Assembly: GCA_036877525.1 (NCBI GenBank)
Contig: JAZGTH010000088.1
Location: forward strand, 3,179,501-3,243,500
DNA: 64,000 bases
Direction: 5' to 3'
Source of the DNA: Chromobotia macracanthus
Lineage: Eukaryota > Chordata > Actinopteri > Cypriniformes > Botiidae
Made by a program: the position numbers and the translations under genes
The notes under the pieces: model-generated
Seen by the model: the letters and a program-made list of their open reading frames with translations, nothing else
Told to the model about the DNA's origin: nothing
The model's database searches: none
Shown: piece after piece, positions 50,713 through 62,325 of the stretch
How the letters are laid out: every line of letters begins with the position of its first letter
Position numbering within the stretch: the first letter of the stretch is position 1

Positions 50713-52290
50713 ATGTTAAGAGAAAAGATCACTAATAAATAGGATGAAGATGTACAGTATTAAGATATTTCAATTGGATTTTTTTATGTGTTAAAGTCTG
50801 GCCCCACTGTGCCGTATTACTGCACTATTGTCATCATCGTGCAAATAAAAACCTTTTACAGTAGGTATGTTGCTTTGAGACAATACTGTAGAGAATTAAA
50901 GATGTATTTGTGTAATGTGAAAATGCGATCAGATTTTATTACGATGGCTACATGTGTGACATCACTGCTCATGAATAGCAACAATATATTTATTCTACAG
51001 TATTCTAGGCCACAAACACATTTAAGCAGACCCTCATAAAATACAATAATGCATATGACTCTAAATATTGTAAAATGAAGTGACTCACTACAAATATGAA
51101 TCATATGTTTGGAGAAAAGCAATTTGTATCGATTTTCACGCATCAGAGTAAAAATATGTCAGAAAGTGACATTAACATGACCGTCGGAACAATGTGTGAC
51201 CGAGGAAAAAAAAAACGTTTGTTGTTGTTTTCTGTCAGGAAAGCAGAAGCTAAATGAAAGTGTTTGTTCTGAAAGTTATTGTCATTTTATGCAGACAGAA
51301 TACACTGTAGATTTACGTGACACATGGCTATAACAATACTGTGTGAAACACAGGAATAAAAAATAAACCAGTGCTTTCCTTTGTCAATTAAAACCCTACA
51401 AGATTGTCTGTAATTATTCGCAGTCACTGGAGACCTGCCATAAAACTCTTTTGACATTTGCTCCACATGAAACGTCTATTCTGTTTCTGCAAATGCAAAT
51501 AAATTACCCAGTGGAGTTGACAATTAGTCAAGCAGTGAGTTTTTGCCCTGACTGATTGTCATAACCAGAATAAAACAGAAGCCGTGTTATCTGACAGACA
51601 GTTTCTCAGTTCTTTCTTTTTTGGTGCCAGGTGTGATCTTATTTAGTGGTGTAAAAGTTCCCCAAAATAGGATTATCCTTCTGATATAAAATATGCATGT
51701 TTTAGATATTACTCTAAAATTAATCCAACATTAAAAGAAAGTTCCTAAACATGGTGACACCCAAAAAGTGACGTCATGTGGTCCTTTCTTGTGACATGTA
51801 AATTATTGTATCTCTCAGGTTTCAAGGTTAATCCAAACTCGATCATATTTTCTCTCATATTTTCTCTTAAGACTTTATGGACATTTTCTGAGAGCTCAGA
51901 ACCTGCAATAATCATTTGTTGCAAAAAATGCTAAATTCAAACTATATACTAGTTTAGTGGTACAGTATACACTCTTAAATAACCAAATCATTTTATTTTC
52001 AAGTCAAAAGGCTGCACTAAATTTATCGTTAGTGTTCTTATGCAGGTAACAGTTCCAGGCCTGAGGTTGAATAGAGTGAATGCTGACCAGCTCTGTCAGG
52101 CTGGACTTTAATAGCTGTGTCTCGGACTGGGCAATCAGTGAAGCAGAGCTTTTTTGAAGGGCACACTATATTTAGCAGAGCACCTTTCTCATACGGTTGC
52201 TTTATATTTACTCATTGTTTTATGTGCCGTGTTTAAGATGACCTCTTTTGTCCTGTAGCAATTCTGCTATTCTCTGGTCACCCAAAGCTG

Positions 52291-52425
52291 CTACAGGTGA
52301 GAGTAAAGTTTTAGACTACAGGTGAAAGTAAAGTTTTAGACTACAGGTGAGAGTAAAGTTTTAGACTACAGGTGAAAGTAAAGTTTTAGACTACAGGTGA
52401 GAGTAAAGTTTTAGACTACAGGTTA
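52291..52425 (+). repeat. 25-bp tandem array, five units and a partial sixth
   Basis: The unit ctacaggtgagagtaaagtt plus ttaga starts at 52291, 52316, 52341, 52366 and 52391. Units alternate between gtgaga and gtgaaa, giving a 50-bp higher-order repeat. Confidence 0.95.
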
Positions 52426-52918
52426 GATGACAATGTTCTGAATGTCTTCTATAGTCCCTTATGAATATTATTATCATTTATAAATAAAATATTAAAAAAT
52501 ACAGTTTCACAAAGAAATATTTCTGGTCAGTAAATTCTTAATTCATCCACCACTGGCAGGATTAGCCGTTTTGCGTTCATTAAAATTCTGTGTGCCGAGC
52601 ATCTGTGGGGATTTTCTCTTTTTGCCTGTAGTTGCTTTTTAGTCATCTCTCCTCTCAGCCAGAAGTGAAAAGCTTGATGATTTCTTCTTTTGTGCTGATG
52701 GGGTGGGTGGGGGGTAGACACCGAGGCTTTTTCGGGATACACAGCGAGTCTGTCATGGGAACAGGGCTGGAATAATGAAAGCCATTCAGATGCTGCTGCA
52801 AGAGAAGCTGTAGGGCCGAACTGTGAACTGTGTTAAGCATGTTTCACACAGGTGAAAGTAACAGTGCTATGTTTCACATGTCATAGTGGGTTTGAAAGGT
52901 CACAGGGTGCTTCTGGTA

Positions 52919-52963
52919 GAGGGATAGTTGACCCAAACATTTCTGTCATTATTTACTCACCTT
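52919..52963 (+). mobile_element. TTAAAGG-type MITE, left part, interrupted by another MITE
   Basis: gggatagttgacccaaacat, then tctgtcattatttactcacc matches the left end of the element at 21976. It continues at 53237 after an inserted Angel-like element. Confidence 0.7.
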
Positions 52964-53236
52964 CTCAGCTAACAGAGAACTCTAAATGTTGACTAATGTT
53001 CTCCAAAAAGTTCTTACAGTTCATACAGTAACTTTACTCGAACACTCTTTTTAACATCATATAAAATTAAAACCATTATTCTTGGTTGTTAGTGGAATGT
53101 TTGAAAAACTTTCTTATATCAAGCAATAATGTTAATACAACATCTAAAAATCTGTATGTTTTAAACATTCAGAATAACATTAGTAACATTTTTGTTAATG
53201 GAATTATTAGGGAAACGTTCTTACAACCTAAAATGA
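52964..53236 (-). mobile_element. Angel-like MITE inserted in a TTAAAGG-type MITE
   Basis: tcagctaacagagaactcta on the left through gggaaacgttcttacaacct on the right; the terminal ttgttagctggg is lost at the right junction. Confidence 0.7.
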
Positions 53237-53290
53237 TGTCGATCCAAACCCATATGTCTTTTCTGTTGTGGAACACAACTTTACGTAAAT
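53237..53290 (+). mobile_element. TTAAAGG-type MITE, continuation after the insertion
   Basis: tgtcgatccaaacccatatg followed by ttttctgttgtggaacacaa aligns with the segment just after caccctca in the copy at 21976. Confidence 0.65.
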
Positions 53291-53307
53291 AGAAAATGAA
53301 TTGGAAT

Positions 53308-53580
53308 TAAAGGTATCAAGCGCCCAAAAATGAAATAAAAGTAATCCTTTGTGATATTTTCCAAATGTTTTAAAGAAGACAGTCTGAAATGTAATCCATT
53401 ATTTGTTACAATGGCGTAGATCATGAACTGACATTATGGAGCTCAACAGTGTCTGTACTGTACACATTCATTCATTCCTGTGTTGAAATGAGAAACTCAC
53501 AGCTTCTCATAAAGCTCTTTTGTGTCTCAGAAGAAAGTTTAAAATGACATGAGGGTGAGAAAATGATGACTGAATTTCTA
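53308..53580 (-). mobile_element. TTAAAGG-type MITE relative, inverted
   Basis: The minus strand reads ttcagtcatcattttctcac, then cctcatgtcattttaaactt and ttctgagacacaaaagag. It ends near cgcccaaaaatgaaat on the + strand. It has a divergent interior. Confidence 0.5.
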
Positions 53581-55027
53581 AATGATTTATGACTGTAAAA
53601 ATGCTTTGAAAACAGCTCATTAAAGGCTTCTTAAGCGTTGCTGTTTGAGAACCGCTATCCTAAAAAAAACTCTCTCTCAAGTCTCCGTTAAAGCAAGCAG
53701 CATGTATTCATTTACATTCAGGGAAGCTGATAACTTTGTGGCATTCAAAAGCTAAACTTTCTCAGATAATACAGCCGGACTCATTTCTGCTTTAGAAATG
53801 GCAACATCACTGCGAAATATCCCACTGAGTTAGAATACCAGGAGAAATTCGTGCTGCATGGCACCTGCATTTTAAAAGAAAACGGATTGATGTCGTTTTT
53901 TTCTGATTCCCTGTAAGGTTTTACTTTAAAAGTACAATTTCCTTCTTCCAAGCAGGAAAATATCAATGAATGATGGAAAACTTAATTTAGCCGGATGTAC
54001 ATTATGAACAGATGTCCATTATTAATAAACAGTAAATTTACTTTCTTGTTTGAAACACTGTAAACAAGCAGAAGCCTGAGGGAAGATGCTGCCGTTTAAC
54101 TCAAAACTTCTGCAGAACGTTGCTGGGTTTTCATATCACTCTTTTTATATAACTAGCAATACAGTGTCAATTAACAACTTTTCACACAAAAGTTTTTTGA
54201 CCTTTTTAATACATTTTTCTTATGAACTGTATATATAAAAACTATAATTTAGTTCGGCATAATTTAATTATGAATAAATAAACATGCTGCTGTTATCAAA
54301 ATACAATATTTTTTTGTTTTAAACAAAATATAACAGACTATGTTTTTATATATTTGTCCACTACGTTATATATCACTATGTTTTACAGTTATATGGTATA
54401 CAACTCTTTGATATTATCACTGTTTTGAGTTCTAGAGTATTTGGGAATGTTTTTACTAGAATATGCCTAAGGAAATTTGTGAAATGCTAGATACCATTGC
54501 CCCAAACTTTCTGAGCGTCAGTTTTTTGAAACGTGCATTCAGTCACACATCAAAAGCTGTACTGTCTCTTTAAGACAGTCTGACCTTTCGTGCTTTTCCT
54601 TGTGACACCATGAGACTTCCACTTTGTTTTGTGTCTAATATAAAACAAGGGCACATTTATGTGGAACGATCTTCCAGTGGGGAAACTTCCAGATTGAAAT
54701 TCCCCTCTCAGACTTATTTTTGAAATTCATTAGCCTGCACGTGGAACCAAGAACCAATTTAGTTTGTAAACTCTAAAGGGACAGGAAAATTGAAAACTCA
54801 GATTTAATTGTGTTACAAGTTCTCTTATTTCCATGGGAATTCCTCTGTCTCCAATACTCTTGTGCCATTAGTTGTAAGTCAAAGCGTTTCCCAATTAGTC
54901 TAGATATGAAGGGTATTATGAAACAGACATTTCATTTTGTACACTCTGACCTTAATATTGTAATACTGCACATTTTCTCTGACCGCCCACTGTTTCTTAA
55001 ATAAACTCAGGATAGAATTGATCTGGA

Positions 55028-55325
55028 AGTGTGTGTGTGTGTCCTGGTATTTACTATGTTATTGGGACCAAATGTCCCCACAAGTATAGTAATAATACCA
55101 GTAAATTGTGACCTTGTGGGGTCATTTTCTAGGTCCTCATGATGAAAAAGCTTATAAATCATACAGAATGTTCTATTGTGAACAGGGGGTTACCTAACCA
55201 CATACCAAGGAGAAATGTGTACCCAAAACTCAGCAAAGCCTGTTTATAACTAGTTATATAAAAAGCAGTAGAAATCTATGGAATGTCATCAAACAGAGGA
55301 ATAAGTAAACATGCACGCGTGTGCA
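55028..55325 (+). repeat. dispersed GTGGGGAC/GGTTAGG family, copy 4
   Basis: gtgtgtcctggtatttacta, gggaccaaatgtccccacaa, gaccttgtggggtcattttc, cttataaatcatacagaatg and aatctatggaatgtcatc in order. It is the best-preserved left half in the window. Confidence 0.7.
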
Positions 55326-55357
55326 CTTGTGCGTGTGTCCACAGGGATGGTAAAAGT

Positions 55358-55572
55358 CACACACACCTACATTGTGGGGACCAGCCAGCGGCCCCCACGA
55401 GAGAAACTGATTATTAAACACACTAAATGATGCTTTTGAAAAACTGTACAACTGTAAAAAGGTTTCTGTGAGAGTTAGGTTTGTACAAACTGTACAGTTT
55501 GCACAGTATATAAAAACATTACGCCTATGGAAAGTCCCCACAAAGTATAGAAACCTAACATGTGTGTGCATG
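55358..55572 (+). repeat. dispersed GTGGGGAC/GGTTAGG family, copy 5, next to copy 4
   Basis: acattgtggggaccagc, ctgtaaaaaggtttctgtga, gagttaggtttgtacaaact, acagtttgcacagtatataa and cctatggaaagtccccac carry the right-half blocks of the family. Confidence 0.65.
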
Positions 55573-56029
55573 TGTTAAGGAAAGGCTGCACTATTGGCAT
55601 GCCATAAATGTCATGGAAGGAAAATTGTTCTGGGAAAGCAGATTACACAGAACAATGCCCTGGCAACCCTCGCACGGTTCTGTGTAGTTGCTCTTAAGGG
55701 TTGCCAAGTATCTGTAACTCCTGATTAAGTCATAGTTATGTGCTCTGCATTATACATGACATGCTTGGGGCAATTTCTATCAATGTTATTTTATTTTTTG
55801 CCATCATGTGGGATTTTGACTCACTGCATAAGCTCTGTTCCAAAACTTATTGAGCTGCCTACCTAGATAACATTTAAAGGCATTAGGAGAACACTCACAA
55901 CATGATGTTTCCAAAGGTTAGGGAACTAAATTATGCTGCCTTATGAGGTGACCTATTTTGTCCATATTTTAATATATATTGCCTATAATGTAATATATTA
56001 ATATTAATATGTTAATATCTTTACATGTA

Positions 56030-56081
56030 CACAACCTTTGCACTTCTAACACTGCTCTACCAGTTGAGCTACAGGAACAAA
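56030..56081 (-). mobile_element. tRNA-derived SINE, head fragment
   Basis: On the + strand it reads cacaacctttgcacttctaa, then cactgctctaccagttgagc and tacaggaaca, the complement of the SINE head. Confidence 0.55.
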
Positions 56082-56525
56082 ATAGTTTTGGGTAACAGTA
56101 TATGTATCCAGCATATGCTAATCAAATTCTCTTTATCGCTAATCAAAATCTCTCTACTAGGTTTTAAAACAGAGCTAATGTGTTTTATGATGGAATTGAA
56201 AAGCATATTTTTGTGCTTGGGTAATCTGTCAGAAAAGGAAATTATGTCATCCATATAATTTTACATTGGGCTGTCACACTGTAATACACCTGATAAATTG
56301 AAGTTCCAGCTAAATGATACGATCAAATATTCAAATGCTCTCTCCCAGCTGCAGGTTTTTAAGACCTGTGAGGTGGTGATGAAGTCGTGGTACGAAAGAG
56401 AATCAAGTGTGTGTGCTAATGAGGCGATGGGTGATGGGGTCATGGGCTACTGCTTCATTTCCTGTGGGCTTAAAATGTGAGTCAAATCCTGATACAGACC
56501 TAATTACTGATCCTTCTGACATTTT

Positions 56526-56690
56526 CCCAGCGAACAGTTTTAAGTTGTAAGAGCGTTTCCCTAACGTTGCCATTAAGTTACAAAAATGTTATTTAGAAAT
56601 TCGAAAGACTGTTCAAAACATCCAACGTTTTAGACATTGCATTAACATTATTGCTTGGCTATAAGCGTAGTATTTTTGAACATTTTACTT
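56526..56690 (+). mobile_element. Angel-like MITE, left half
   Basis: cccagcgaacagttttaagt, gagcgtttccctaacgttgc and gcattaacattattgcttgg; the right half is absent. Confidence 0.7.
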
Positions 56691-56727
56691 GACTGCTGTG
56701 TCATTTATATTAAATTATTTGAGCACA

Positions 56728-56794
56728 CCATTATTTATCTATTTCTATTTATCTATTTACACCATATTTATCTATTTATCTATTTATTTATTTT
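56728..56794 (+). repeat. imperfect (ATTTATCT)n short tandem repeat
   Basis: Recurring tatttatctatttat units with interruptions. Confidence 0.8.
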
Positions 56795-56816
56795 AATTCA
56801 TGTTCTGAAAATGTAC

Positions 56817-57060
56817 TTTGCCTCTGGAATGGCAGACCTTCCCTGATGACATCAGTCTGACAGTTTGGGCGGAGCCAGAGTCATTAACCACTCCCCTCCA
56901 ACAATCAGTCTGCTGCAAGCCTTTAAATGTCTTCTTTTCTACAGTCAATCAATTCGCAGTGGATAAAAAACAAGCCACGCCCTCCATTTTTTCATTTCAC
57001 TTTGAATTACATCAGAACAGTTGGTTGCAATCTCCGGTTCACCTGGACTTGAATTGTGCT
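56817..57060 (+). repeat. dispersed repeat with CTGATGACRTCAGTCTGA motif, copy 2
   Basis: Shares the cagaccttccctgatgacat / cagtctgacagtttggg segment and a downstream ggttgcaatctccgg block with 6372-6500. A 124-codon open frame crosses it and is considered spurious. Confidence 0.5.
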
Positions 57061-59264
57061 GAAAGAACAGTGTGCAAATGTTTTCATTTAGGGGTTAAAT
57101 ATGACCTGAATATGAACCCGTCTTACAATCCATTTGTGGAAAGTAGAAAAAATCCACCGCACAATGTTAAATACAAAGCAGAGCTCAGATAAGAAGTCAT
57201 TATTTCTGTACAATACTGCAGCTTAACGATCAATTACAAACTCCTGGGGCGTATTTCAATCTTTTATTGTTCTGACTGCAGACTAGTCGTCTGAAATGTT
57301 GGTGTCGCTTTAAGAACTATTGGGTATTGAATTCAGTAACAAATATATGAGAAGTATTTCAATCTAATAAATAATATTTTACCACAGAAAACCTAGACAT
57401 CCATTTAACACGTGCCAAGGAATTCTCAGTTTATATCTATTTGCAAACCTCTGTATAGCAGCAGTAAAGCTTTTTAAATACTTATGCATGTTCCTTTGTT
57501 TAATCTAAAAATATGTGGGAAAATATTTAAAGTTTGCATATAGCATCTGTTAGAGGTTAATGTCCATAAATACATCCAGATAAATAGCAAGATAATAAAT
57601 CTCATGCAAAACTAAAAGGTTCAAAATTTAAAGGTACAACAATGTTGTCTCTCTGTACACGGTCGCACTTTCTATTAAGTGTCTTAGGTGTGTTAACTAC
57701 AATATACATACACAAGAGAAACTTAATACAGTGTACCTATTTTGTGCATACATGTTGTTATATAATTATGCTCTTGACCCTATCTTTAACCATAAACCCA
57801 CCCAGAACAACATATATGCACAGTAAGTACAATGTATCACAGCCGTTTCTCAGGATTTATTGACACCTAATATAAAGTGTGACCCAGTAGATTTTGAAGC
57901 TTACGAGCTGTCATTGGGTCTGAGTAAAGAAATTATGCTTAGAGCCGTTCTTTGTGAAAATCATATCTATTTAAATATCGACATATTTTAAAATGAAAGA
58001 TGTTGCAGAATAATTACTTTAAAAGGACAATATAATTCAGTCACAAATCCTGATAAAAGCTTCTTTTCTATGTAATTATCAACTAAAGCTTTCATTGATT
58101 TTTCTCCCTCTTCACAACCAAAAACTGCATCCTGGCATCAAGTGTTCTAATAAAAATCTGTTTTGATTCATATGAGCACTTATGATATAATTGTTTGTTA
58201 TTAAATTACAATTGTTATTATATTGACGTCAAAGTTGTGATACCAGCAGCTGAACTGAGCTCAGGTATTTTCAATTGAATATCCGAATAAATGTAAAATA
58301 AAGCATGTAAATAATAAATGAAAGAAATAAATGTAAAGTTTACTACAAGTTTACATGAGTGCACAGAAAATGACAGAAGCAGTACTATAGTTTTTCCATA
58401 TAAAATGTTTATTTGCACCCCTTCATTACTTGTCTGTATATAAGAGAGAGTAACAAAATCCAAATATGCAATCCATTTAGTTATTTTTTCTTTTAAAAAA
58501 AAAGGAAAAACTGTAAGGCATGTCTACTCGCACGACATAATATGTCGCATTTAACCCTCACCTACAGTAGCTCAAAGCAGCGTGCTTCAGTAGGGACAAC
58601 CGTTTCCAAAACCACAATCTTCTCAAAGCGTTTCAAACATGTATTTGACATGGCTTGTACTTGTTTACATGTAAACTTTGTTCGTCACTCATAAGGATAA
58701 AGAATCTAATGTAGAACTCAATTGCAAAGTGCAATGTGGAACGAAACGTATAGAAACTGGATTTACTTTGACTGCATCTCATCCCTCAAGACCAATAAAA
58801 CAGGCGATCACTTTTAAAACAATATCATCTCTTCACACCTGGAGAAAGCCATACATTCAGAATATAAGTAGAAACACGATAACGCTACAAAGCTTTCAGG
58901 CAAAGTCTTACACATGACATGCTTGCTTCAAAAACATCTTCAGAGTTGAACAGGAGAACATGAAGAACCAGGGCAATGGACAAGAGGATGCTGTCGCACT
59001 AACATGGCTGTTTGTGAACTATATTAACCATTTCAAAGAATTCTTCTCTGTTGTATTTCTGTTTCAAGCTGGCGTGCTGTTGGGTAAGCTCTTCTGATTT
59101 CTACATTCTGGGAATCTGCTTGTACTTACTAATTTTCATCTCCATAGACCAACATAACTGAAAGATAAAGAAGAGCTGGAGCAGAGGTCATGTTAATAAG
59201 AAAAGAAAAAAAGGGTCAGTTTTGATTCATGTTGATTCACTGCATTCAGTCTTTCCACACATTG

Positions 59265-59268
<4 letters not shown>

Positions 59269-59302
<34 letters not shown>
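59269..59302. repeat. (CT)n microsatellite
   Basis: About 34 bp of CT repeats. Confidence 0.95.
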
Positions 59303-59304
<2 letters not shown>

Positions 59305-59342
59305 CTCACTGATTTCCTCTATTCCTCTGGCATTTTGAACCT

Positions 59343-59629
59343 CCCAAGCTAACTAAAAGTTATCAAAAACATTCTTGCAACATTGGTAGAACTTTTTTAA
59401 TGTTATATTTCAAAAAACGTTTTTTTTTAAGTTGTTGGTGTAACATTTTAAAAATGTTACAGAATAAAACATGTTTGACTAACATTTATATAACCAAGCA
59501 GTGACACAACTTCTAAAGAACTAGGCATTTTAAATGTTCCTAGAGCTTTCAAAATAACATTTTAACATTTTTGTTACTTAATGGAAACATTAGGGAAATG
59601 TTCTTACATCATACAATTGTTAGCTGGGT
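59343..59629 (-). mobile_element. Angel-like palindromic MITE, near full length
   Basis: cccaagctaactaaaagtta at the left end (terminal segment shortened) and atacaattgttagctgggtt at the right end; the interior has ataaccaagcagtgac. Confidence 0.75.
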
Positions 59630-59743
59630 TGCCACGCTGCATTTTATTTCATTTTAATGTCTATTCGTTTGCATGTCTATTCTGTTCTACCTCAGTCATC
59701 CTCACAGATACTTTCTGAATTCAGCCTTCACAATGAGGATAGA

Positions 59744-59793
59744 GCGATTTGAAGCATCTTTGCATTTCAATGATGCAAAGATGCTGTTTTCGC
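59744..59793. other. perfect 13-bp-stem hairpin
   Basis: AGCATCTTTGCAT (59753-59765), a 7-nt loop (59766-59772) and ATGCAAAGATGCT (59773-59785) form a perfect stem. A further gcga/tcgc pairing (59744-59747 with 59790-59793) closes it after a 5x4 internal loop. Function unknown. Confidence 0.7.
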
Positions 59794-60087
59794 AGTATGG
59801 TTTCCATGAGAAGCACCCGGGTAAATGCATGGCCGTCAAGTTGTTTGGAGAGGTTGTCATAAAATGTTAAAACATGCCACAGCATTCCAGGTGGGAGGTC
59901 TGATTTATACAACTGTTAAACTGTTGGTTTACTGTACAGATTTATCTCATCTTGACTGAATCGGGAACATTCATAGTTACATTACTCCGTAAAAACCAAG
60001 AAAGTGCCTTTGTAACATTCAAAGCAACTCCCTGACTCACTAGGCCTCATGAAGCAGCAGAAAATTGGTATGTAAATTGTTCTTTGA

Positions 60088-60682
60088 CACAATATGAATA
60101 CATGAATTCAATATGAATTCAACATGAATTCATGTGCTCACTGTTCTAACACAATATGACTTCATGAATTCATGTGCTCACTGTTCTAACGCAATATGAC
60201 TTCATGAATTCATGTGCTCACTGTTCTAACACAATATGACTTCATGAATTCATGTGCTCACTGTTCTAACACAATATGACTTCATGAATTCATGTGCTCA
60301 CTGTTCTAACACAATATGACTTCATGAATTCATGTGCTCACTCTTGTAACACAATATGACTTCATGAATTCATGTGCTCACTGTTCTAACACAATATGAC
60401 TTCATGAATTCATGTGCTCACTGTTCTAACACAATATGACTTCATGAATTCATGTGCTCACTCTTGTAACGCAATATAACTTCATAAATTTAAATCCACC
60501 CTCTTAAAAAAAAAACTCACTGTTCTAACACAATATTAACGCAATATGACTTCATGAATTCATGTGCTCACTGTTTAAACACAATATGACTTCATGAATT
60601 CATGTGCTCACTGTTCTAACACAATATGACTTCATGAATTCATGTGCTCACTGTTCTAACACAATATGACTTCATGAATTTG
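60088..60682 (+). repeat. 40-bp minisatellite, about 14 units
   Basis: The unit, ctgttctaacacaatatgac then ttcatgaattcatgtgctca, starts at 60141 and repeats at 40-bp steps to 60461. A degenerate interruption (60481-60530) follows, and then more units to 60682. Each unit holds the palindrome CATGAATTCATG. Confidence 0.97.
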
Positions 60683-60683
60683 T

Positions 60684-61015
60684 GGGCCTCATTCATAAAA
60701 TGTCTGTACGCAAAGTTTTTTTCGTAAATTGTGTTTGATGTGGGAACTGTTTAGCGCCATGTCAGTTGTTAAGCAGGCCTACACACTTTTCCCTGTAGCG
60801 GAATCAGAGCACTGCAGGTGTTTCTAAATCTAAACAGCAATAATAATCTCACATCTGGAAGAGAAAAGTTCGCACATTTTTTGTGCACCTGTTTATGTTC
60901 TCTTAATCACATGTAGGTACAATTAAGAAAGGATCTTAGATCACAGTTTCTATGCAACAGTTTATAAATGAGGCCCTGCAAGTTTGTTGTGTTGCTATTC
61001 TATGAATGAGGCCCA
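60684..61015 (+). mobile_element. MITE with GGGCCTCATTCATAAA terminal inverted repeats
   Basis: The left end gggcctcattcataaaatg is mirrored by tttataaatgaggccc (60961-60976) and again by tatgaatgaggccca (61001-61015). Non-coding; this terminus is common in fish genomes, but the family name is not recalled. Confidence 0.7.
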
Positions 61016-62038
61016 TTAATTCCCAATAAATCAACCTGTGAAGGTCTACACAAAGAGTGAATTGATATCAAGATGAGCTACATATAAAGACTGTAAAAAT
61101 GTAAATGAGGTTTGTGAATACATATTTGATTAAAATGAAGAATACATAAATGTGGATTAGTAACATGACAGGGTGTGTTAGGTTTTGTTTTAACAATTAA
61201 ATGGTTAACTCAGATGCAAGCTCATTTAAAACATCCAATACTGACCCAACAACTGCCGAATCATAATTCCATACAGGGTCCATGTATTTAACGCCATAAA
61301 CTTTCATACACTTTCAAAGGCTGACTGCTACCTGTGAACCAGCATTTGAAATTCAATTAGGAAATAATGTTTAGCAAATAACTTCATGCGTTCATTGAAA
61401 AGGGGAAAAAATATCCTTCAATAGCTGTTTTGTTAGAAGCATTTTGGAATAAAAGATGCTAACTGGTAGAGCCAAAATATATAATTATATTAGAAATATA
61501 AATAAATCTTTCTCTGTAAGAAAATGCTTTATAACTAAAACCTTTATATATTATGATATGGATTGTTTAATTTGAATTAAGCAGGCGCAGCCCTCAGGGA
61601 AATTCTACCAGACTCTTTAAACGTTCACCTAACACTTCAGACTCATAAAATGGCCTTGATTTGCCATCCGTTTTGCAAATTAACGAAAAAAAATCACTTC
61701 AACATAAAAGCATTAAAATTGTGTAAAAATCACAGTTAAAAACAAGCACTCGTAACCTCTCCATGCATTCTCACAGTGGTACATAAACAAGTTTAGTTTG
61801 TTTTGTTTTTTGTTATTTTTTTACTTTATATCGTTATTTTATATCGTATGAATTCTGAATTCAGGAGGGGCAAACTTAAAAAAAACACACCCACCACAAC
61901 AGCACATTTTGTTCGTCTCTCATTTTATGCAGTATAAAAAGAAAACAAAAATATATTATTCCCACTCTTTTCTGAAACAAACTTTGAACGTGGTCCCAAT
62001 TTGTGTGGCAACCACCAATTGTCCAAAGTTTGTTTTCT

Positions 62039-62325
62039 TTTAAAGGTGAAGCGTGTAATCTTTGCATTACCGAACAGAATTGCAAAAACGTTGACTGTTT
62101 TCAAACAGGTATTCTGGACCCCCCATCTGCCATTGGTCAGACAAATTACAATAGATGCCATTAGTTGAGCCAAAATTGTGGCGTTGGATTGGGATTCTCA
62201 AACAAACAGAGCAGGAGGGAATCAACTTACGAATTGCTTTCTACAGTCGTCTCGGCACTGTAGGCGGGGAGAGAGGAAATTTTAACGGGAATATTTCTGG
62301 AAAAAATTACACACGTCACCTTTAA
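62039..62325. mobile_element. MITE with TTAAAGGTGA-GTGTAAT terminal inverted repeats
   Basis: Left end ttaaaggtgaagcgtgtaat and right end attacacacgtcacctttaa are inverted repeats. It is 287 bp, non-coding, and ends beside the likely poly(A) signal of the glypican-6-like gene. Confidence 0.75.

Larger units (their letters stand above)
45331..62304. other. intergenic region between the two convergent glypican genes
   Basis: No gene could be supported. The content is mainly dispersed repeats: Angel-like MITEs at seven places, TTAAAGG MITEs, a duplicated GTGGGGAC-family element, a 25-bp tandem array, a 40-bp minisatellite and microsatellites. Open frames of up to 146 codons (for example 48836-49261 + and 49305-49745 -) show no recognisable domain and are treated as chance. 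Stretches 45340-46340, 47280-48690, 50720-52290, 53590-55020, 57220-59260 and 61020-62038 hold nothing I recognise. Confidence 0.6.

Noticed and set aside
56818..57192. 124-codon open frame
   Set aside because: It overlaps a dispersed repeat also present at 6372-6500, where the frame is not kept.
60088..60682. CRISPR array
   Set aside because: Units are contiguous 40-bp repeats without unique spacers, in a vertebrate genome; this is a minisatellite.
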